From Aquipuribacter sp. SD81 (GTDB lineage Bacteria; Actinomycetota; Actinomycetes; Actinomycetales; JBBAYJ01), in assembly GCF_037153975.1 (NCBI RefSeq), contig NZ_JBBAYJ010000002.1, forward strand, positions 62,001-126,000: a stretch of 64,000 bases of DNA, in the 5' to 3' direction. This document shows positions 1-10,041 of the stretch, piece by piece. The stretch's first letter is position 1. Every line of letters starts with the position of its first letter. The position numbers were made by a program, and so were the translations under genes. A model generated the notes under the pieces. It did no database searches, was not told where the DNA came from, and saw only the letters and a program-made list of their open reading frames with translations.

Positions 1-1
1 C

Positions 2-1285
2 CAGTTCTCGCAGGAGCAGAACCGCGACCTGTCGGAGGGTCTCGCCGACCACGGCGCGGAGGTGCTGCTCGACCAGCGGGTCCGCCCGCTCGGCAGCCAC
101 CACCAGAAGGTGGTCGTCATCCGTCACCGTCACGACCCGGCCCGCGACGTCGCCTTCGTCGGGGGGATCGACCTCGCCCACAGCCGCCGGGACGACGACG
201 AGCACGGCGGGGACCCGCAGACCCAGCCGTTCGCCGACCCCTACGGCGGCTCGCCGGCCTGGCACGACGTCCAGCTGCGCCTGCGCGGGCCCGTGGTGCG
301 CGCGGTCGAGGACACGTTCCGCGAGCGCTGGCAGGACCCCGCGGTCCTCAGCCGCCTGCCGTGGCACGTGCTGCCGGACCTGCTCCGCGGCGCCGACCGC
401 GAGCCGGACCCGCTGCCGGACCCGGCCCCGCCGCCGCCGCCGGCCGGTCCCGCCGCGGTACAGCTCCTGCGCACGTACCCGAACCGCTGGCCGGGCTACC
501 CGTTCGCCCCCGACGGGGAGCGCACCGCGGCGCGCGGCTACGCCAAGGCGCTGCTGCGCGCGCAGCGCCTCGTGTACGTCGAGGACCAGTACCTGTGGTC
601 GACGGACGTCGCCCAGGTCTTCGCCGCGGCCCTGCGGCGCTGCCCGCGGCTGCATCTCGTCGCGGTCGTCCCGCGCCACCCCGACCAGGACGGCGCGCTC
701 ACCGCCCGCGCGGCCCTGCTCGGGCACATGGAGGCGCTGGAGCGGGTGCGCGAGGCCGGGGGCGACCGGGTGACGGTCGTCGACGTGGAGAACCGCCGGG
801 GCGAGCCGGTGTACGTCCACGCGAAGGTGTGCGTCGTCGACGACGTGTGGGCGACGGTCGGCAGCGACAACTTCAACCGCCGCTCGTGGACCCACGACTC
901 GGAGCTCACCGCCGCGGTCCTCGACTCCACGCGCGACCCGCGCGAACCGCGCGACCCCGGCGGCCTCGGCGACGGCGCGCGCCGCTACGCGCGCGACCTG
1001 CGCCTGCAGCTGTGGCGCGAGCACCTCGACAGCGACCGCGGCGGGGCCGACGACGCGACCCTGCTCGACCCCGACGCCGCCGTGCGGGCGCTGCGCGCCC
1101 AGGCCGATGCGCTGCAGCGCTGGTACGACGGCGGTCGCACCGGGGAGCGCCCGCCCGGGCGGCTGCGCCCGCACCGGGTGGCGGAGCAGCCGCGCCTGCT
1201 CCGCCTGGCCGTCGCGCCGGTCTACCGCACGGTCTTCGACCCGGACGGGCGCCCGCCGCGGATGCGGCTGCGCGGGCTGCACTGA
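2..1285 (+). CDS. Phospholipase D-like protein, 5' partial
   Basis: The reading frame is open to the window edge, so the N-terminus is missing. Two HKD-type catalytic motifs are visible: HQK near the start (SHHQKVVVI followed by VGGIDL) and HAK near the middle (YVHAKVCVVDD followed by GSDNFNRRS). Paired HxK motifs, each followed by a conserved Gly/Ser/Asn block, are the hallmark of the PLD superfamily, which cleaves or transfers phosphodiester bonds in phospholipids. The linker between the halves is Pro/Arg rich. The order of motifs resembles actinobacterial PLD-like and cardiolipin synthase-like proteins, but the substrate cannot be read from the sequence. A second, complete PLD-type gene (cardiolipin synthase) lies at 50.7 kb. 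Confidence 0.85.
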   Translation, partial: QFSQEQNRDLSEGLADHGAEVLLDQRVRPLGSHHQKVVVIRHRHDPARDVAFVGGIDLAHSRRDDDEHGGDPQTQPFADPYGGSPAWHDVQLRLRGPVVRAVEDTFRERWQDPAVLSRLPWHVLPDLLRGADREPDPLPDPAPPPPPAGPAAVQLLRTYPNRWPGYPFAPDGERTAARGYAKALLRAQRLVYVEDQYLWSTDVAQVFAAALRRCPRLHLVAVVPRHPDQDGALTARAALLGHMEALERVREAGGDRVTVVDVENRRGEPVYVHAKVCVVDDVWATVGSDNFNRRSWTHDSELTAAVLDSTRDPREPRDPGGLGDGARRYARDLRLQLWREHLDSDRGGADDATLLDPDAAVRALRAQADALQRWYDGGRTGERPPGRLRPHRVAEQPRLLRLAVAPVYRTVFDPDGRPPRMRLRGLH

Positions 1286-1329
1286 GCGCCGGACGGCGCA
1301 CCGGCGCCCCGGCGAGCAGACTGCCGGGC

Positions 1330-2061
1330 ATGGCACCGGAGCCCTTCCCCGACGACTGGCAGCGCGCGCTCGTGGTGGCCGCGCACCCCGACGACATCGA
1401 GTACGGCGTGGCGGCGGCCGTCGCGGTGTGGACGGGTGACGGCAAGGACGTCCGCCACCTGCTCGCCACCCGCGGCGAGGCGGGCATCGCGGGCCTGGCG
1501 CCCGCGGACTGCGGGCCGGTGCGGGAGGAGGAGGAGCGGCGCTCCGCGGCCGTCGTCGGGGTGTCGGAGGTCGACGTCCTGGACCACCGCGACGGTGTGC
1601 TGCAGGCCGGGCCGGACCTGCGGCGGGACCTCGCCGCCGCCGTGCGCCGCCACCGGCCCGAGCTGGTCGTGACCATGTACGGCGGCCCGACGTGGACCCC
1701 GCCGGACGCGTCCGTCGGTGTCGTCAGCTCCGCCGACCACCGTGCTCTCGGCGAGGCGGCCCTCGACGCGGTGTCCGACGCGGCCGACGAGTGGATCTTC
1801 CCCGACCTCGCCGGTGAGCCGTGGTCCGGCGTGCGGCACGTCGCCGTGCAGCAGCCGGGCCCCACCGCCACGCACGCGGTCGACGTGACGGACGCGGTCG
1901 AGCGGGCCGTCGCCTCGCTCGCCGAGCACGCGCGCTACCTCGCGGCGCTGTCCGACGAGCCCGTCGCCGACCAGGCCCGCGCGGTCGTCGACATGGCGAC
2001 CGAGCAGCCGGACGCCTCCCGGCGGGTCGGCTTCCGGCTGTACGCCGGCACCGCCTCGTGA
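1330..2061 (+). CDS. PIG-L family deacetylase
   Basis: 243 aa. Residues 18-22 are AHPDD, the zinc-binding signature of the PIG-L/LmbE family, and a second His lies in SADHRALG. Family members remove N-acetyl groups from GlcNAc-type substrates; in actinomycetes MshB and Mca act on mycothiol precursors or conjugates. The protein is shorter than MshB/Mca and lacks enough recognisable sequence to assign that role, so the substrate is open. ATG start chosen because the conserved domain begins within 15 residues of it. The stop codon overlaps the GTG of the following DoxX-like gene by GTGA, so the two are probably cotranscribed. Confidence 0.87.
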   Translation: MAPEPFPDDWQRALVVAAHPDDIEYGVAAAVAVWTGDGKDVRHLLATRGEAGIAGLAPADCGPVREEEERRSAAVVGVSEVDVLDHRDGVLQAGPDLRRDLAAAVRRHRPELVVTMYGGPTWTPPDASVGVVSSADHRALGEAALDAVSDAADEWIFPDLAGEPWSGVRHVAVQQPGPTATHAVDVTDAVERAVASLAEHARYLAALSDEPVADQARAVVDMATEQPDASRRVGFRLYAGTAS

Positions 2062-2519
2062 GCCGCGGGCCGGAGCCGCGGGACGGGTCACGACCGCGGA
2101 CCGACGGCCTCGAGGTCGCCCGCACCGTGGCGCGCGTGGGGCTCGGCGCCGCGATGGTCGGCGCCGGCCTCGGCCACCTCACGACGCTGCGCGAGGAGTT
2201 CCGCGCCCAGGTGCCCCAGTGGTTCCCCGTCGGCGCCGACCTCACCGTGCTCGCATCCGGCGCGGTGGAGGTCGCCCTCGGCTCCGCCCTGCTCCTGGCC
2301 CCCCGGCGCCTCCGCCGCACGGTCGGGCTGCTGCTCGCGGCGTTCTACGTCGTGGTCTTTCCCGGCAACGTCGCCCAGTACCTCGAGGGGACCGACGCGT
2401 TCGGGCTCGACTCCGACACGAGCCGCTTCGTGCGGCTGCTGTTCCAGCCGGTGCTCGTGCTCGCCGCGCTGTTCGCCGGTGGGGTCATCCCCCGCGGGCG
2501 GGAGCGGAGCGACCCCTAG
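2058..2519 (+). CDS. DoxX-like small integral membrane protein
   Basis: 153 aa. About four hydrophobic helices follow a short charged N-terminus. The arrangement, with GAGLGHLT in helix 1 and VFPGNVAQYLEG between helices 3 and 4, is typical of the DoxX-like family. These are membrane proteins of poorly defined function, sometimes linked to redox or thiol stress. GTG start overlaps the PIG-L stop (GTGA). The 3' end meets the convergent ABC permease gene in a CTAG palindrome that supplies both TAG stops. Confidence 0.7.
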   Translation: MSRGPEPRDGSRPRTDGLEVARTVARVGLGAAMVGAGLGHLTTLREEFRAQVPQWFPVGADLTVLASGAVEVALGSALLLAPRRLRRTVGLLLAAFYVVVFPGNVAQYLEGTDAFGLDSDTSRFVRLLFQPVLVLAALFAGGVIPRGRERSDP

Positions 2520-3355
2520 GCGTTCTCCTTGCGGAACGTGCGCGTGCCCACCCACGTACCGAGCACGAAGAGCACCAGGGTCCACGCGAGACCCCACACG
2601 ACCGTCAGGCCCCACTCGCCGGCGAACACGGCACGCACCGCGTCGACGACGTAGCGGGTGGGGATCACGCTGCTCACCGCCACGAGCCAGCCGGGCGCCC
2701 CGGTGGCGGTGGAGATCGGCAGGAGGATGCCGGACAGCAGCAGCACGGGCAGCACGATGCTGTTGAGGACCGGGGCCATGACGTCCTCGCTCTTCGTCGT
2801 GAGCGCGAGGGCGTTGGAGGCCGCGGAGCACGCCCCGCCGACGAACATCACCATGACGAGGCCGAGCAGCAGCCCGCCGAGGGACGCCCGCAGCCCGAAC
2901 GCGAAGGCGAGCGACACGAGCAGGACGCCCTGCACGGTGAGGAGCACGACGTCGCGGAGCACCCGCCCGAGCAGCAGGGCCGTGCGCGAGGCGGGCGTGA
3001 CCCGCTCGGCCTCGACGACCCCCTCGCGCCACTCGGCGATCAGCCCGAAGCCCGCGAACAGCGCCCCGAACAGGCCGAGCTGCACGAGCAGCCCGGGCAC
3101 GAAGAACGTGTACGCGTTCTGCGTGCCGATCTGCTCGGCGATGGGCTCGAGCAGCGGCCCGAAGAACACGAGGTAGAGGACGGGCTGCGCGAGCCCGATG
3201 ATCACCCACGCGGGGTTACGGAGGTTCATGCGCATCTGCCGGCGCCACACGATGCCGGTCTGCCGTGCGAACTCCGCCGCGCCGACCCGCGAGGCGGCGC
3301 CTCCGTCGGCGGACGTCCGCGGGCTCGGCACCGTGGCCGAGGTGGTGGTCGTCAT
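2516..3355 (-). CDS. ABC-2 type transporter permease (DrrB-like)
   Basis: 279 aa with six predicted membrane helices and the ABC-2 membrane domain. The order matches DrrB/NodJ-type permeases: an N-terminal cytoplasmic stretch (RQTGIVWRRQMRMNLRNP), a PVLYLVFFGPLL helix, then the conserved ERVTPASRTALLLGRVLRDV amphipathic segment. It should pair with the ATPase immediately upstream to export a hydrophobic compound or lipid. Its ATG lies 1 nt after the ATPase stop, and the Shine-Dalgarno GAGGAG is inside the ATPase coding end, so translation is coupled. Confidence 0.88.
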   Translation of the reverse strand: MTTTTSATVPSPRTSADGGAASRVGAAEFARQTGIVWRRQMRMNLRNPAWVIIGLAQPVLYLVFFGPLLEPIAEQIGTQNAYTFFVPGLLVQLGLFGALFAGFGLIAEWREGVVEAERVTPASRTALLLGRVLRDVVLLTVQGVLLVSLAFAFGLRASLGGLLLGLVMVMFVGGACSAASNALALTTKSEDVMAPVLNSIVLPVLLLSGILLPISTATGAPGWLVAVSSVIPTRYVVDAVRAVFAGEWGLTVVWGLAWTLVLFVLGTWVGTRTFRKENA

Positions 3356-3356
3356 G

Positions 3357-4322
<966 letters not shown>

Positions 4323-4479
4323 CTGAGCCTCCTGGTGGGCCGGACGGGGTGCGGGGCGGCGGTACCGCCGCCGGGACGGTAGCGACAGGCACCGACGGCC
4401 GGCACCGGGTTTCTCGACCGGCCCGCCGCCTCGTTCTCATCGGTCGCCGCCACCGGGGTCCCGGCCTACCGTCGGCACC

Positions 4480-5958
4480 GTGAGCGAGCAGCAGGACCAG
4501 CGGGGCCAGCAGGACGAGCGGCGTGACGAGCAGCCCGCCGAGCGCGGCGGGACCGACGGGGTCGTCGAGGTGGACGTGGTCGTCGTCGGGGCCGGCCCGG
4601 CCGGCGAGGTCGCCGCCGGGCGGGTGGCCGACGGCGGCCTGACGGTCGCGGTCGTGGAGGCCGAGCGGGTCGGCGGGGAGTGCTCGTTCTGGGCGTGCGT
4701 GCCGAGCAAGGCGCTCCTGCGGCCCGCGCACGCGCTGCGGGCGGCTCGGCGCGTGCCGGGCGCCCGCGAGGCCGTCACCGGTGCGCTCGACGCCGAGGCG
4801 GTGCTGCGGTTCCGGGACGAGGCCGTGTCCGGCTACGACGACTCCGGGCAGGTGCCGTGGCTGACGGACAAGGGCATCCGGCTCCTCCGCGGCCGCGGGC
4901 GGCTCACGGGTGAGCGGACGGTCGAGGTGACCGACGGCCCGGACGGCGGGACCGCCCTGCGGGCCCGCCGCGCGGTCGTCCTCGCCACCGGCTCCGCGGC
5001 CTCGGTGCCGGACGTCCCCGGGCTGCGCGACGCGCGTCCGTGGACCAGCCGCGACGCCACCTCCGCCCGGGCTGTCCCGGGCCGACTGGCCGTGCTGGGT
5101 GCGGGCGTCGTCGGGCTCGAGATGGCGCAGGCGTGGTCCTCCCTCGGCTCGCGCGTCACGCTCCTGGAGCGCGGGGACGCCCTCCTCCCCCGCCACGAGC
5201 CCGTCGTCGGGCGGCTGCTCACCGAGGCCCTGCGAGAGGACGGTGTCGACGTGCGCTTCGGCGCGAGCACGACCGCCGTCGAGCGGGCCGGCGACGGGAC
5301 CGTCACCCTCCGCCTCGACGGCGACGGGGACGTCGTGGCCGACGAGCTGCTCGTCGCCGCCGGGCGCCGCCCCCGCACGAGCGGCCTGGGGCTCGGCGCC
5401 GTCGGGCTCGACGAGGACCGGCCGGTCCCCGTCGACGACACCCTGCAGGCCGACGGCGTGCCGTGGCTGTACGCGATCGGCGACGTCAACGGACGGGTGC
5501 TGCTCACCCACCAGGGCAAGTACCAGGGGCGCGTCGCCGCCGACGCGGTCCTCGCCCGTGCCCGCGGCGAGGAGCCGTCGTGGACGGCGTGGGCGGACGA
5601 GCGCGCCGTGCCCCAGGTCGTGTTCACCGACCCCGAGGTCGCCGCGGTCGGCGTCACCGCCGCGCAGGCCCGCGAGGCGGGCCACGAGGTGCGGGTGCTC
5701 GAGCACGACATGTCGACGGCCGGCAGCTACCTGCACGCGCCGGAGGGCTACCGCGGCGCCGCGGTGCTCGTCGTCGACGCCGCGCGCGACGTGCTGCTCG
5801 GCGCCACGTTCGTCGGGCAGGACGTCGCCGACCTGCTGCACTCCGCGACCGTCGCGGTGGTCGGCGAGGTGCCGCTGGCCCGGCTGCGGCACGCCGTGCC
5901 GTCGTTCCCGACCATCAGCGAGACGTGGCTGCGGCTGCTGGAGGAGGCGGGCCTGTGA
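4480..5958 (+). CDS. FAD/NAD(P)-dependent disulfide oxidoreductase (class I pyridine nucleotide-disulfide family)
   Basis: 492 aa. A 30-residue Gln/Asp-rich leader precedes the FAD-binding GAGPAGE (37-43). The redox pair C68-x4-C73 in GGECSFWACVPSK matches the dihydrolipoamide dehydrogenase/mercuric reductase/glutathione reductase group. A second Rossmann motif, LGAGVVGLEMA, binds NAD(P)H, and the C-terminal dimerisation domain (VPQVVFTDPEVAAVG) is complete. The C-terminal HPT-type His-Glu dyad of true lipoamide dehydrogenase is replaced by a sequence around VPSFPTISE, so the electron acceptor is uncertain. A TACCGT box ends 7 nt before the GTG, suggesting a leaderless mRNA. Confidence 0.88.
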   Translation: MSEQQDQRGQQDERRDEQPAERGGTDGVVEVDVVVVGAGPAGEVAAGRVADGGLTVAVVEAERVGGECSFWACVPSKALLRPAHALRAARRVPGAREAVTGALDAEAVLRFRDEAVSGYDDSGQVPWLTDKGIRLLRGRGRLTGERTVEVTDGPDGGTALRARRAVVLATGSAASVPDVPGLRDARPWTSRDATSARAVPGRLAVLGAGVVGLEMAQAWSSLGSRVTLLERGDALLPRHEPVVGRLLTEALREDGVDVRFGASTTAVERAGDGTVTLRLDGDGDVVADELLVAAGRRPRTSGLGLGAVGLDEDRPVPVDDTLQADGVPWLYAIGDVNGRVLLTHQGKYQGRVAADAVLARARGEEPSWTAWADERAVPQVVFTDPEVAAVGVTAAQAREAGHEVRVLEHDMSTAGSYLHAPEGYRGAAVLVVDAARDVLLGATFVGQDVADLLHSATVAVVGEVPLARLRHAVPSFPTISETWLRLLEEAGL

Positions 5959-6011
5959 CACCCGCCGCCTAGTACCTTGTGAATCTAACTTAGGACGCTT
6001 AGTCTCTGGGT

Positions 6012-6449
6012 GTGGCCGAGCGCTCCCTCACCTTCGACCTCCACGCGCTCACCGCGCGGCTGGACCGCTCGGCCGACCGGCTGCTGCGCACGAACCTCGA
6101 CCTGTCGTACCGGCGCTTCCTCGCCCTCGTCCTCGTCGGCGAGGACGCCCCCACGCAGCGCGCGCTCGCCGACCGTCTCGGCGTCACCGAGCCGTCGACG
6201 AGCCGCATGGTCGGGGTGCTGCGCGAGGCCGGCCTGCTGGAGGTCGCCCCCGACCCCGGCGGCGGCAACCGCAGGGTGCTGTCGCTCACGACGGCCGGCA
6301 AGGACGCGGTCGAGGCGGCGGCCGCGCTGCTCGAGGGACGCTTCGCCGCGCTCGTCGAGCGCAGCGGCGTGCCCTACGACCGCTACGCCGAGGACACGCG
6401 CCGCCTGGTGCGCGCGCTCGACGCCGTCGCCCCCGAGGAGGCACCGTGA
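6012..6449 (+). CDS. MarR family transcriptional regulator
   Basis: 145 aa winged-helix protein. The recognition helix region reads QRALADRLGVTEPSTSRMV and the wing DPGGGNRRVLSLT, both typical of MarR regulators that respond to small phenolic or oxidant ligands. It starts with GTG and its stop overlaps the start of the DUF2306-like membrane gene (GTGA), so it probably autoregulates that pair. The 5985-6003 upstream stretch holds repeated CTTAG/CTAA elements that could be its operator, but this is only suggestive. Confidence 0.85.
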   Translation: MAERSLTFDLHALTARLDRSADRLLRTNLDLSYRRFLALVLVGEDAPTQRALADRLGVTEPSTSRMVGVLREAGLLEVAPDPGGGNRRVLSLTTAGKDAVEAAAALLEGRFAALVERSGVPYDRYAEDTRRLVRALDAVAPEEAP

Positions 6450-6982
6450 CCGCACCCCTCGTGCTCGTCGCCGTCCACGCCGCCACGGCCGTGCTGTGCG
6501 TCGGGCTCGGCGGCTACGCGCTGCTGCGCCGGCGCAAGGGCGACGCCGTCCACCGCCTCGTCGGGTGGAGCTGGGTGGCGGGCATGACGTTCGTCGCCAC
6601 GAGCTCCTTCGCCATCCGCGACCTGCGCGACGGGCGACTCAGCGTGCTGCACGTGCTGTCGGTCGTCACGCTCGTCGCGCTCGTGCTCGGGGTGCGCGCC
6701 GCCCGCCGCCACGACCGGCAGGCGCACCGCGGCAACATGCTCGGCAGCTACCTCGGCCTGCTCGGTGCCTTCGCGGGCGCCGTCGCGGTGCCCGACCGGC
6801 TCGTGCCGACCTTCGTCGTCACCCGCCCGCTCGAGGCCGTCGCCGCGGTCCTCGTGCTCGTCGCCTGCTGGGTCGTCGTGGTCGGCGGGGCGCACGCGTG
6901 GGCCCGCACGACCGACCGCAGGCGCCGTGCCCTCGGGCCGCGGCGGGCGCGCGCCGCCGTGGCGCTACCGGCGGGGCGGTAG
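6446..6982 (+). CDS. DUF2306-type membrane protein
   Basis: 178 aa with about five to six hydrophobic helices. The motif HRLVGWSWVAGM, the segment HRGNMLGSY and the short hydrophilic loops resemble the DUF2306 family of small bacterial membrane proteins. No enzymatic motif is seen. It is translationally coupled to the MarR gene, suggesting that the regulator controls this membrane protein. Its 3' end overlaps the convergent RNase Z gene by 18 bp. Confidence 0.65.
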   Translation: MTAPLVLVAVHAATAVLCVGLGGYALLRRRKGDAVHRLVGWSWVAGMTFVATSSFAIRDLRDGRLSVLHVLSVVTLVALVLGVRAARRHDRQAHRGNMLGSYLGLLGAFAGAVAVPDRLVPTFVVTRPLEAVAAVLVLVACWVVVVGGAHAWARTTDRRRRALGPRRARAAVALPAGR

Positions 6983-7879
6983 CGGCACGCGCTGCAGGTC
7001 CTCGGCCGCGACCACGTCGTCGTGGACCTCGGCCGCCTCGGTCCGGAACGGCTCGCCGCTGTCGCCGTAGCGCTGCGAGAAGTGCGTGAGCACCAGCCGA
7101 CGGACCCCCGCGGCCGCGGCCAGCTCGCCGGCCTGACGGGCCGTCAGGTGCCCGTGCCCTTCGGCGAGGTCGGCGTCACGGTGCAGGTACGTCGCCTCGC
7201 ACAGCAGCAGGTCGGCGCCTCGGGCCAGCTCGACGGCGCCGTCGCACCAGCGCGTGTCCATGACGACGGCCGCCACCTGCCCGCGCCGCGGCACGCTCAC
7301 GTCGGCGAGGGCGACCGTGCGACCGCCCACCTCGAGCGTGCCCTGCCGCTGCAGGCGGGCGACGTCGGGGCCTTGCACGCCCGCCGCGGCGAGCGCGTCC
7401 GGGAGCATGCGGACGCCGTCGTCCTCCTCCAGCCGGTACCCGACGGTCGGCACCCGGTGGTCGAGCGCCCGCGCGGACAGGGTCCAGCCCTCGCCGCGGG
7501 CGACCGGACCGTCACCGTCGACGGGCCGGTGCGCGACGGGCACGAGCGGCACGTGGACGCTGGACGCGAGCAGCGCCGTCACGGTCGGCGCGGCGGCCGC
7601 CGGGTAGTGCACGGGCAGGTCGCGGCGCACCCCGTCGAGGCCGAGCCGCTGCACGACGCCGGGCAGGCCGAGGCAGTGGTCGCCGTGCAGGTGGGTGAGG
7701 CACGCCCGGGTGACGGCGGAGGCGGGCACGCCCGCCTGCGTCAGCTGCCGCTGGGTTCCCTCACCCGGGTCGAACAGCAGGCCGTCGGCGCCCCAGCGCA
7801 GCAGGTAGCCGTTGTGGTTGCGGGTGCGCGTCGGCACCTGCGACGCGGTCCCCAGGACCACGAGCTCGCGGACGCTCAC
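6965..7879 (-). CDS. rnz: Ribonuclease Z
   Basis: 304 aa metallo-beta-lactamase-fold nuclease. The metal-binding THLHGDHCLG block (His63, His65, Asp67, His68) near the N-terminus, the downstream MDTRWC aspartate region and ATYLH with the late LTHFSQRY histidine match RNase Z/ElaC. These enzymes cut the 3' trailer from precursor tRNAs. GTG start gives a beta-strand beginning VRELVVLGTASQVPTRTRN, as usual for the family. The gene is divergent from acs and overlaps the 3' end of the convergent membrane protein gene. Confidence 0.92.
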   Translation of the reverse strand: MSVRELVVLGTASQVPTRTRNHNGYLLRWGADGLLFDPGEGTQRQLTQAGVPASAVTRACLTHLHGDHCLGLPGVVQRLGLDGVRRDLPVHYPAAAAPTVTALLASSVHVPLVPVAHRPVDGDGPVARGEGWTLSARALDHRVPTVGYRLEEDDGVRMLPDALAAAGVQGPDVARLQRQGTLEVGGRTVALADVSVPRRGQVAAVVMDTRWCDGAVELARGADLLLCEATYLHRDADLAEGHGHLTARQAGELAAAAGVRRLVLTHFSQRYGDSGEPFRTEAAEVHDDVVAAEDLQRVPLPPRR

Positions 7880-7934
7880 CGGACCGCCCGCTGTGCTGCT
7901 GCCACGCCCCCAGGCTCGCGGCGGACTGCCCGTC

Positions 7935-7970
7935 CCCGCCAGCCGGGGGCCCCTGGCGGGTCCCTAGCAT
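7935..7970 (+). promoter_or_regulatory. Inverted repeat and -10 box upstream of acs
   Basis: Perfect 8-bp arms CCCGCCAG (7935-7942) and CTGGCGGG (7953-7960) with a 10-nt spacer lie directly upstream of a TAGCAT -10 element (7965-7970). The -10 box ends 6 nt before the GTG of acs, so the mRNA is probably leaderless. The repeat covers the expected -35 region and could be a regulator site or a cruciform; which one is not known. Confidence 0.45.
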
Positions 7971-7976
7971 CGCCGC

Positions 7977-9986
7977 GTGGTCCACGACCCCCGTCGCTAC
8001 CCGCCGCCGCCGGGCTTCGCCGCCCGCGCCAACGTCACCCCGGACGTCCTCGCCGCGCTGCCCGAGGAGCCGCTCGCCTTCTGGGAGCAGCAGGCGGAGC
8101 GCCTGCCGTGGTCGCGGCGCTGGGACTCGGTGCACGAGTGGGTGCCGGTGGACCCGGACGACCCGGCGACGCCGCGCGCGACCTGGTTCGACGGCGGGAC
8201 CCTCGACGCCTCGGTGGTGTGCGTCGACCGGCACGTCGCCGCCGGACGGGGCGAGCACACGGCGCTGCTCTTCGAGGGCGAGCGCGGCGACACCGAGCGC
8301 GTCACCTACGCCGGGCTGCAGGACCGGGTGGCGCGCGCCGCCGGGGCGCTCCGCGCGCTCGGCGTCGGACCGGGCGACCGCGTCGTCGTCTACCTGCCCG
8401 TCCTCGTCGACACCGTCGTCGTCGCGCTCGCGTGCGCGCGCGTCGGCGCCGTGCACTCCCTCGTCTTCGGCGGCTTCTCGGCGGAGGCCCTGCGCTTCCG
8501 GGTCGCCGACACGGGCGCGCGCGTCGTCGTCACCTCCGACGGGCAGTTCCGGCGCGGGCGCGCGGTCGCGGTCAAGGGCACCGTCGACGAGGCGGTGGCG
8601 GGCCTGGAGCACGTCGAGCACGTGCTCGTCGTGCGCCGCACCGGGGAGGAGACCCCCGACGTGCCGTGGACCGCCGGCCGGGACGTCTGGTGGCACGACG
8701 CGCTCGCGCAGGCGGAGCCGGTCACCGACCCGGGGGCGTGGGACGCGGAGCACCCGCTGTTCGTCACGTACACGTCCGGCACGACGGGGCGGCCGAAGGG
8801 CGTCGTGCACACGACCGGCGGCTACCTCGTGCAGGCGTCGTGGACGCACTGGGCGGTCTTCGACGCGAAGCCGGACGACGTGTACTGGTGCACCGCGGAC
8901 CTCGCATGGGTGACCGCGCACACGTACGTGCTGTACGGGCCGCTGAGCAACGGCGTCACCGTCGTGCTCGCCGAGGGCTCGCCGGACCACCCCACCGCGA
9001 CGCGGCACGCCGACGTCATCGAGCGGCTGGGCGTGACGGTGTACTACACGGCGCCCACCCTCGTGCGCTCGCTCATGGCCCGCTTCCCCGACGGCTTCGG
9101 CGCGCACCCGGACGGGCGGGACCGGGACCTGTCGAGCGTGCGCCTGCTCGGCAGCGTCGGGGAGGCGATCAACCCCGAGGCGTACGTGTGGTTCCACCGC
9201 CACGTCGGCGGCGGCCGCGCCCCGCTCGTCGACACGTGGTGGCAGTCGGAGTCCGGGGCCGCGGTCGTCTCCACGCTGCCGGGCGTGCACACCGGGGTGC
9301 CCGGGGCGGCGGGCGTCGCCCTGCCCGGGCAGCGCGTGCGCGTGGTGGACGAGGACGGGACGGACGTGCCCGCGGGCACGAGCGGGCTCGTGACCCTCGA
9401 GGGCCGCTGGCCCGCGATGGCGCGGACCGTGTGGGGCGACCACGCCCGCTACCGCGACAGCTACTTCGCCCGCTTCGCCGCGCGCGGGCTGTTCCTCGCC
9501 GGCGACGGCGGGGTCCTCGACGACGCGGGGTACCTGCGCCTGCAGGGCCGCGTCGACGAGGTCGTCAACGTGTCAGGGCACCGGCTGTCGACGATCGAGG
9601 TGGAGTCCGCGCTCGTCGCGCACCCCTTCGTCGCGGAGGCCGGCGCCGTCGGGGTCGACGACCCCCTCACGGGGCAGGCCGTGGCCGTCTTCGTCGTGCC
9701 CGTCGCGCCGCCCGCCACCGACGACCCCGCCGCGTGGCGGGCGCTGGCCGAGCAGGTGCGGCCCGCGCTCGTCGCCCACGTCGCGGCGGCGATCGGCCCG
9801 GTCGCGAAGCCCGCGCACGTCGTGTGCGTGCCCGACCTGCCGCGCACCCGCTCCGGCAAGATCATGCGGCGGCTGCTGGGCGACGTGCTCACCGGTCGGC
9901 CGCTGGGCGACACCACCTCGCTGCAGGACGAGACCGTCGTGCCCGTGCTGCAGCGCGTCGTGGAGGGCCGGGCGAACGCCGGCTGA
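7977..9986 (+). CDS. acs: Acetyl-CoA synthetase (AMP-forming)
   Basis: 669 aa, close to the usual length for AcsA. The phosphate-binding loop TYTSGTTGRPKG is near residue 263. DTWWQSESG near 420 carries the Trp associated with an acetate-sized acyl pocket. The C-terminal RTRSGKIMRR, near 625, contains the catalytic Lys that is acetylated in regulated family members. It activates acetate to acetyl-AMP and then acetyl-CoA in the cytoplasm. The N-terminus has no extra domain. Propionate use cannot be excluded. Start is GTG with a probable leaderless transcript. Confidence 0.92.
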   Translation: MVHDPRRYPPPPGFAARANVTPDVLAALPEEPLAFWEQQAERLPWSRRWDSVHEWVPVDPDDPATPRATWFDGGTLDASVVCVDRHVAAGRGEHTALLFEGERGDTERVTYAGLQDRVARAAGALRALGVGPGDRVVVYLPVLVDTVVVALACARVGAVHSLVFGGFSAEALRFRVADTGARVVVTSDGQFRRGRAVAVKGTVDEAVAGLEHVEHVLVVRRTGEETPDVPWTAGRDVWWHDALAQAEPVTDPGAWDAEHPLFVTYTSGTTGRPKGVVHTTGGYLVQASWTHWAVFDAKPDDVYWCTADLAWVTAHTYVLYGPLSNGVTVVLAEGSPDHPTATRHADVIERLGVTVYYTAPTLVRSLMARFPDGFGAHPDGRDRDLSSVRLLGSVGEAINPEAYVWFHRHVGGGRAPLVDTWWQSESGAAVVSTLPGVHTGVPGAAGVALPGQRVRVVDEDGTDVPAGTSGLVTLEGRWPAMARTVWGDHARYRDSYFARFAARGLFLAGDGGVLDDAGYLRLQGRVDEVVNVSGHRLSTIEVESALVAHPFVAEAGAVGVDDPLTGQAVAVFVVPVAPPATDDPAAWRALAEQVRPALVAHVAAAIGPVAKPAHVVCVPDLPRTRSGKIMRRLLGDVLTGRPLGDTTSLQDETVVPVLQRVVEGRANAG

Positions 9987-10041
9987 GCGGTCCGGGCCGA
10001 CGGGCCGACGGGGCGGCGGGCCGGCGGGCCGACGGACCCAG

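Noticed and set aside
9987-10041. Runs of GGCCGACGG-like repeats after acs
   Set aside because: Short, imperfect and without symmetry; treated as local GC-rich sequence rather than a repeat element.
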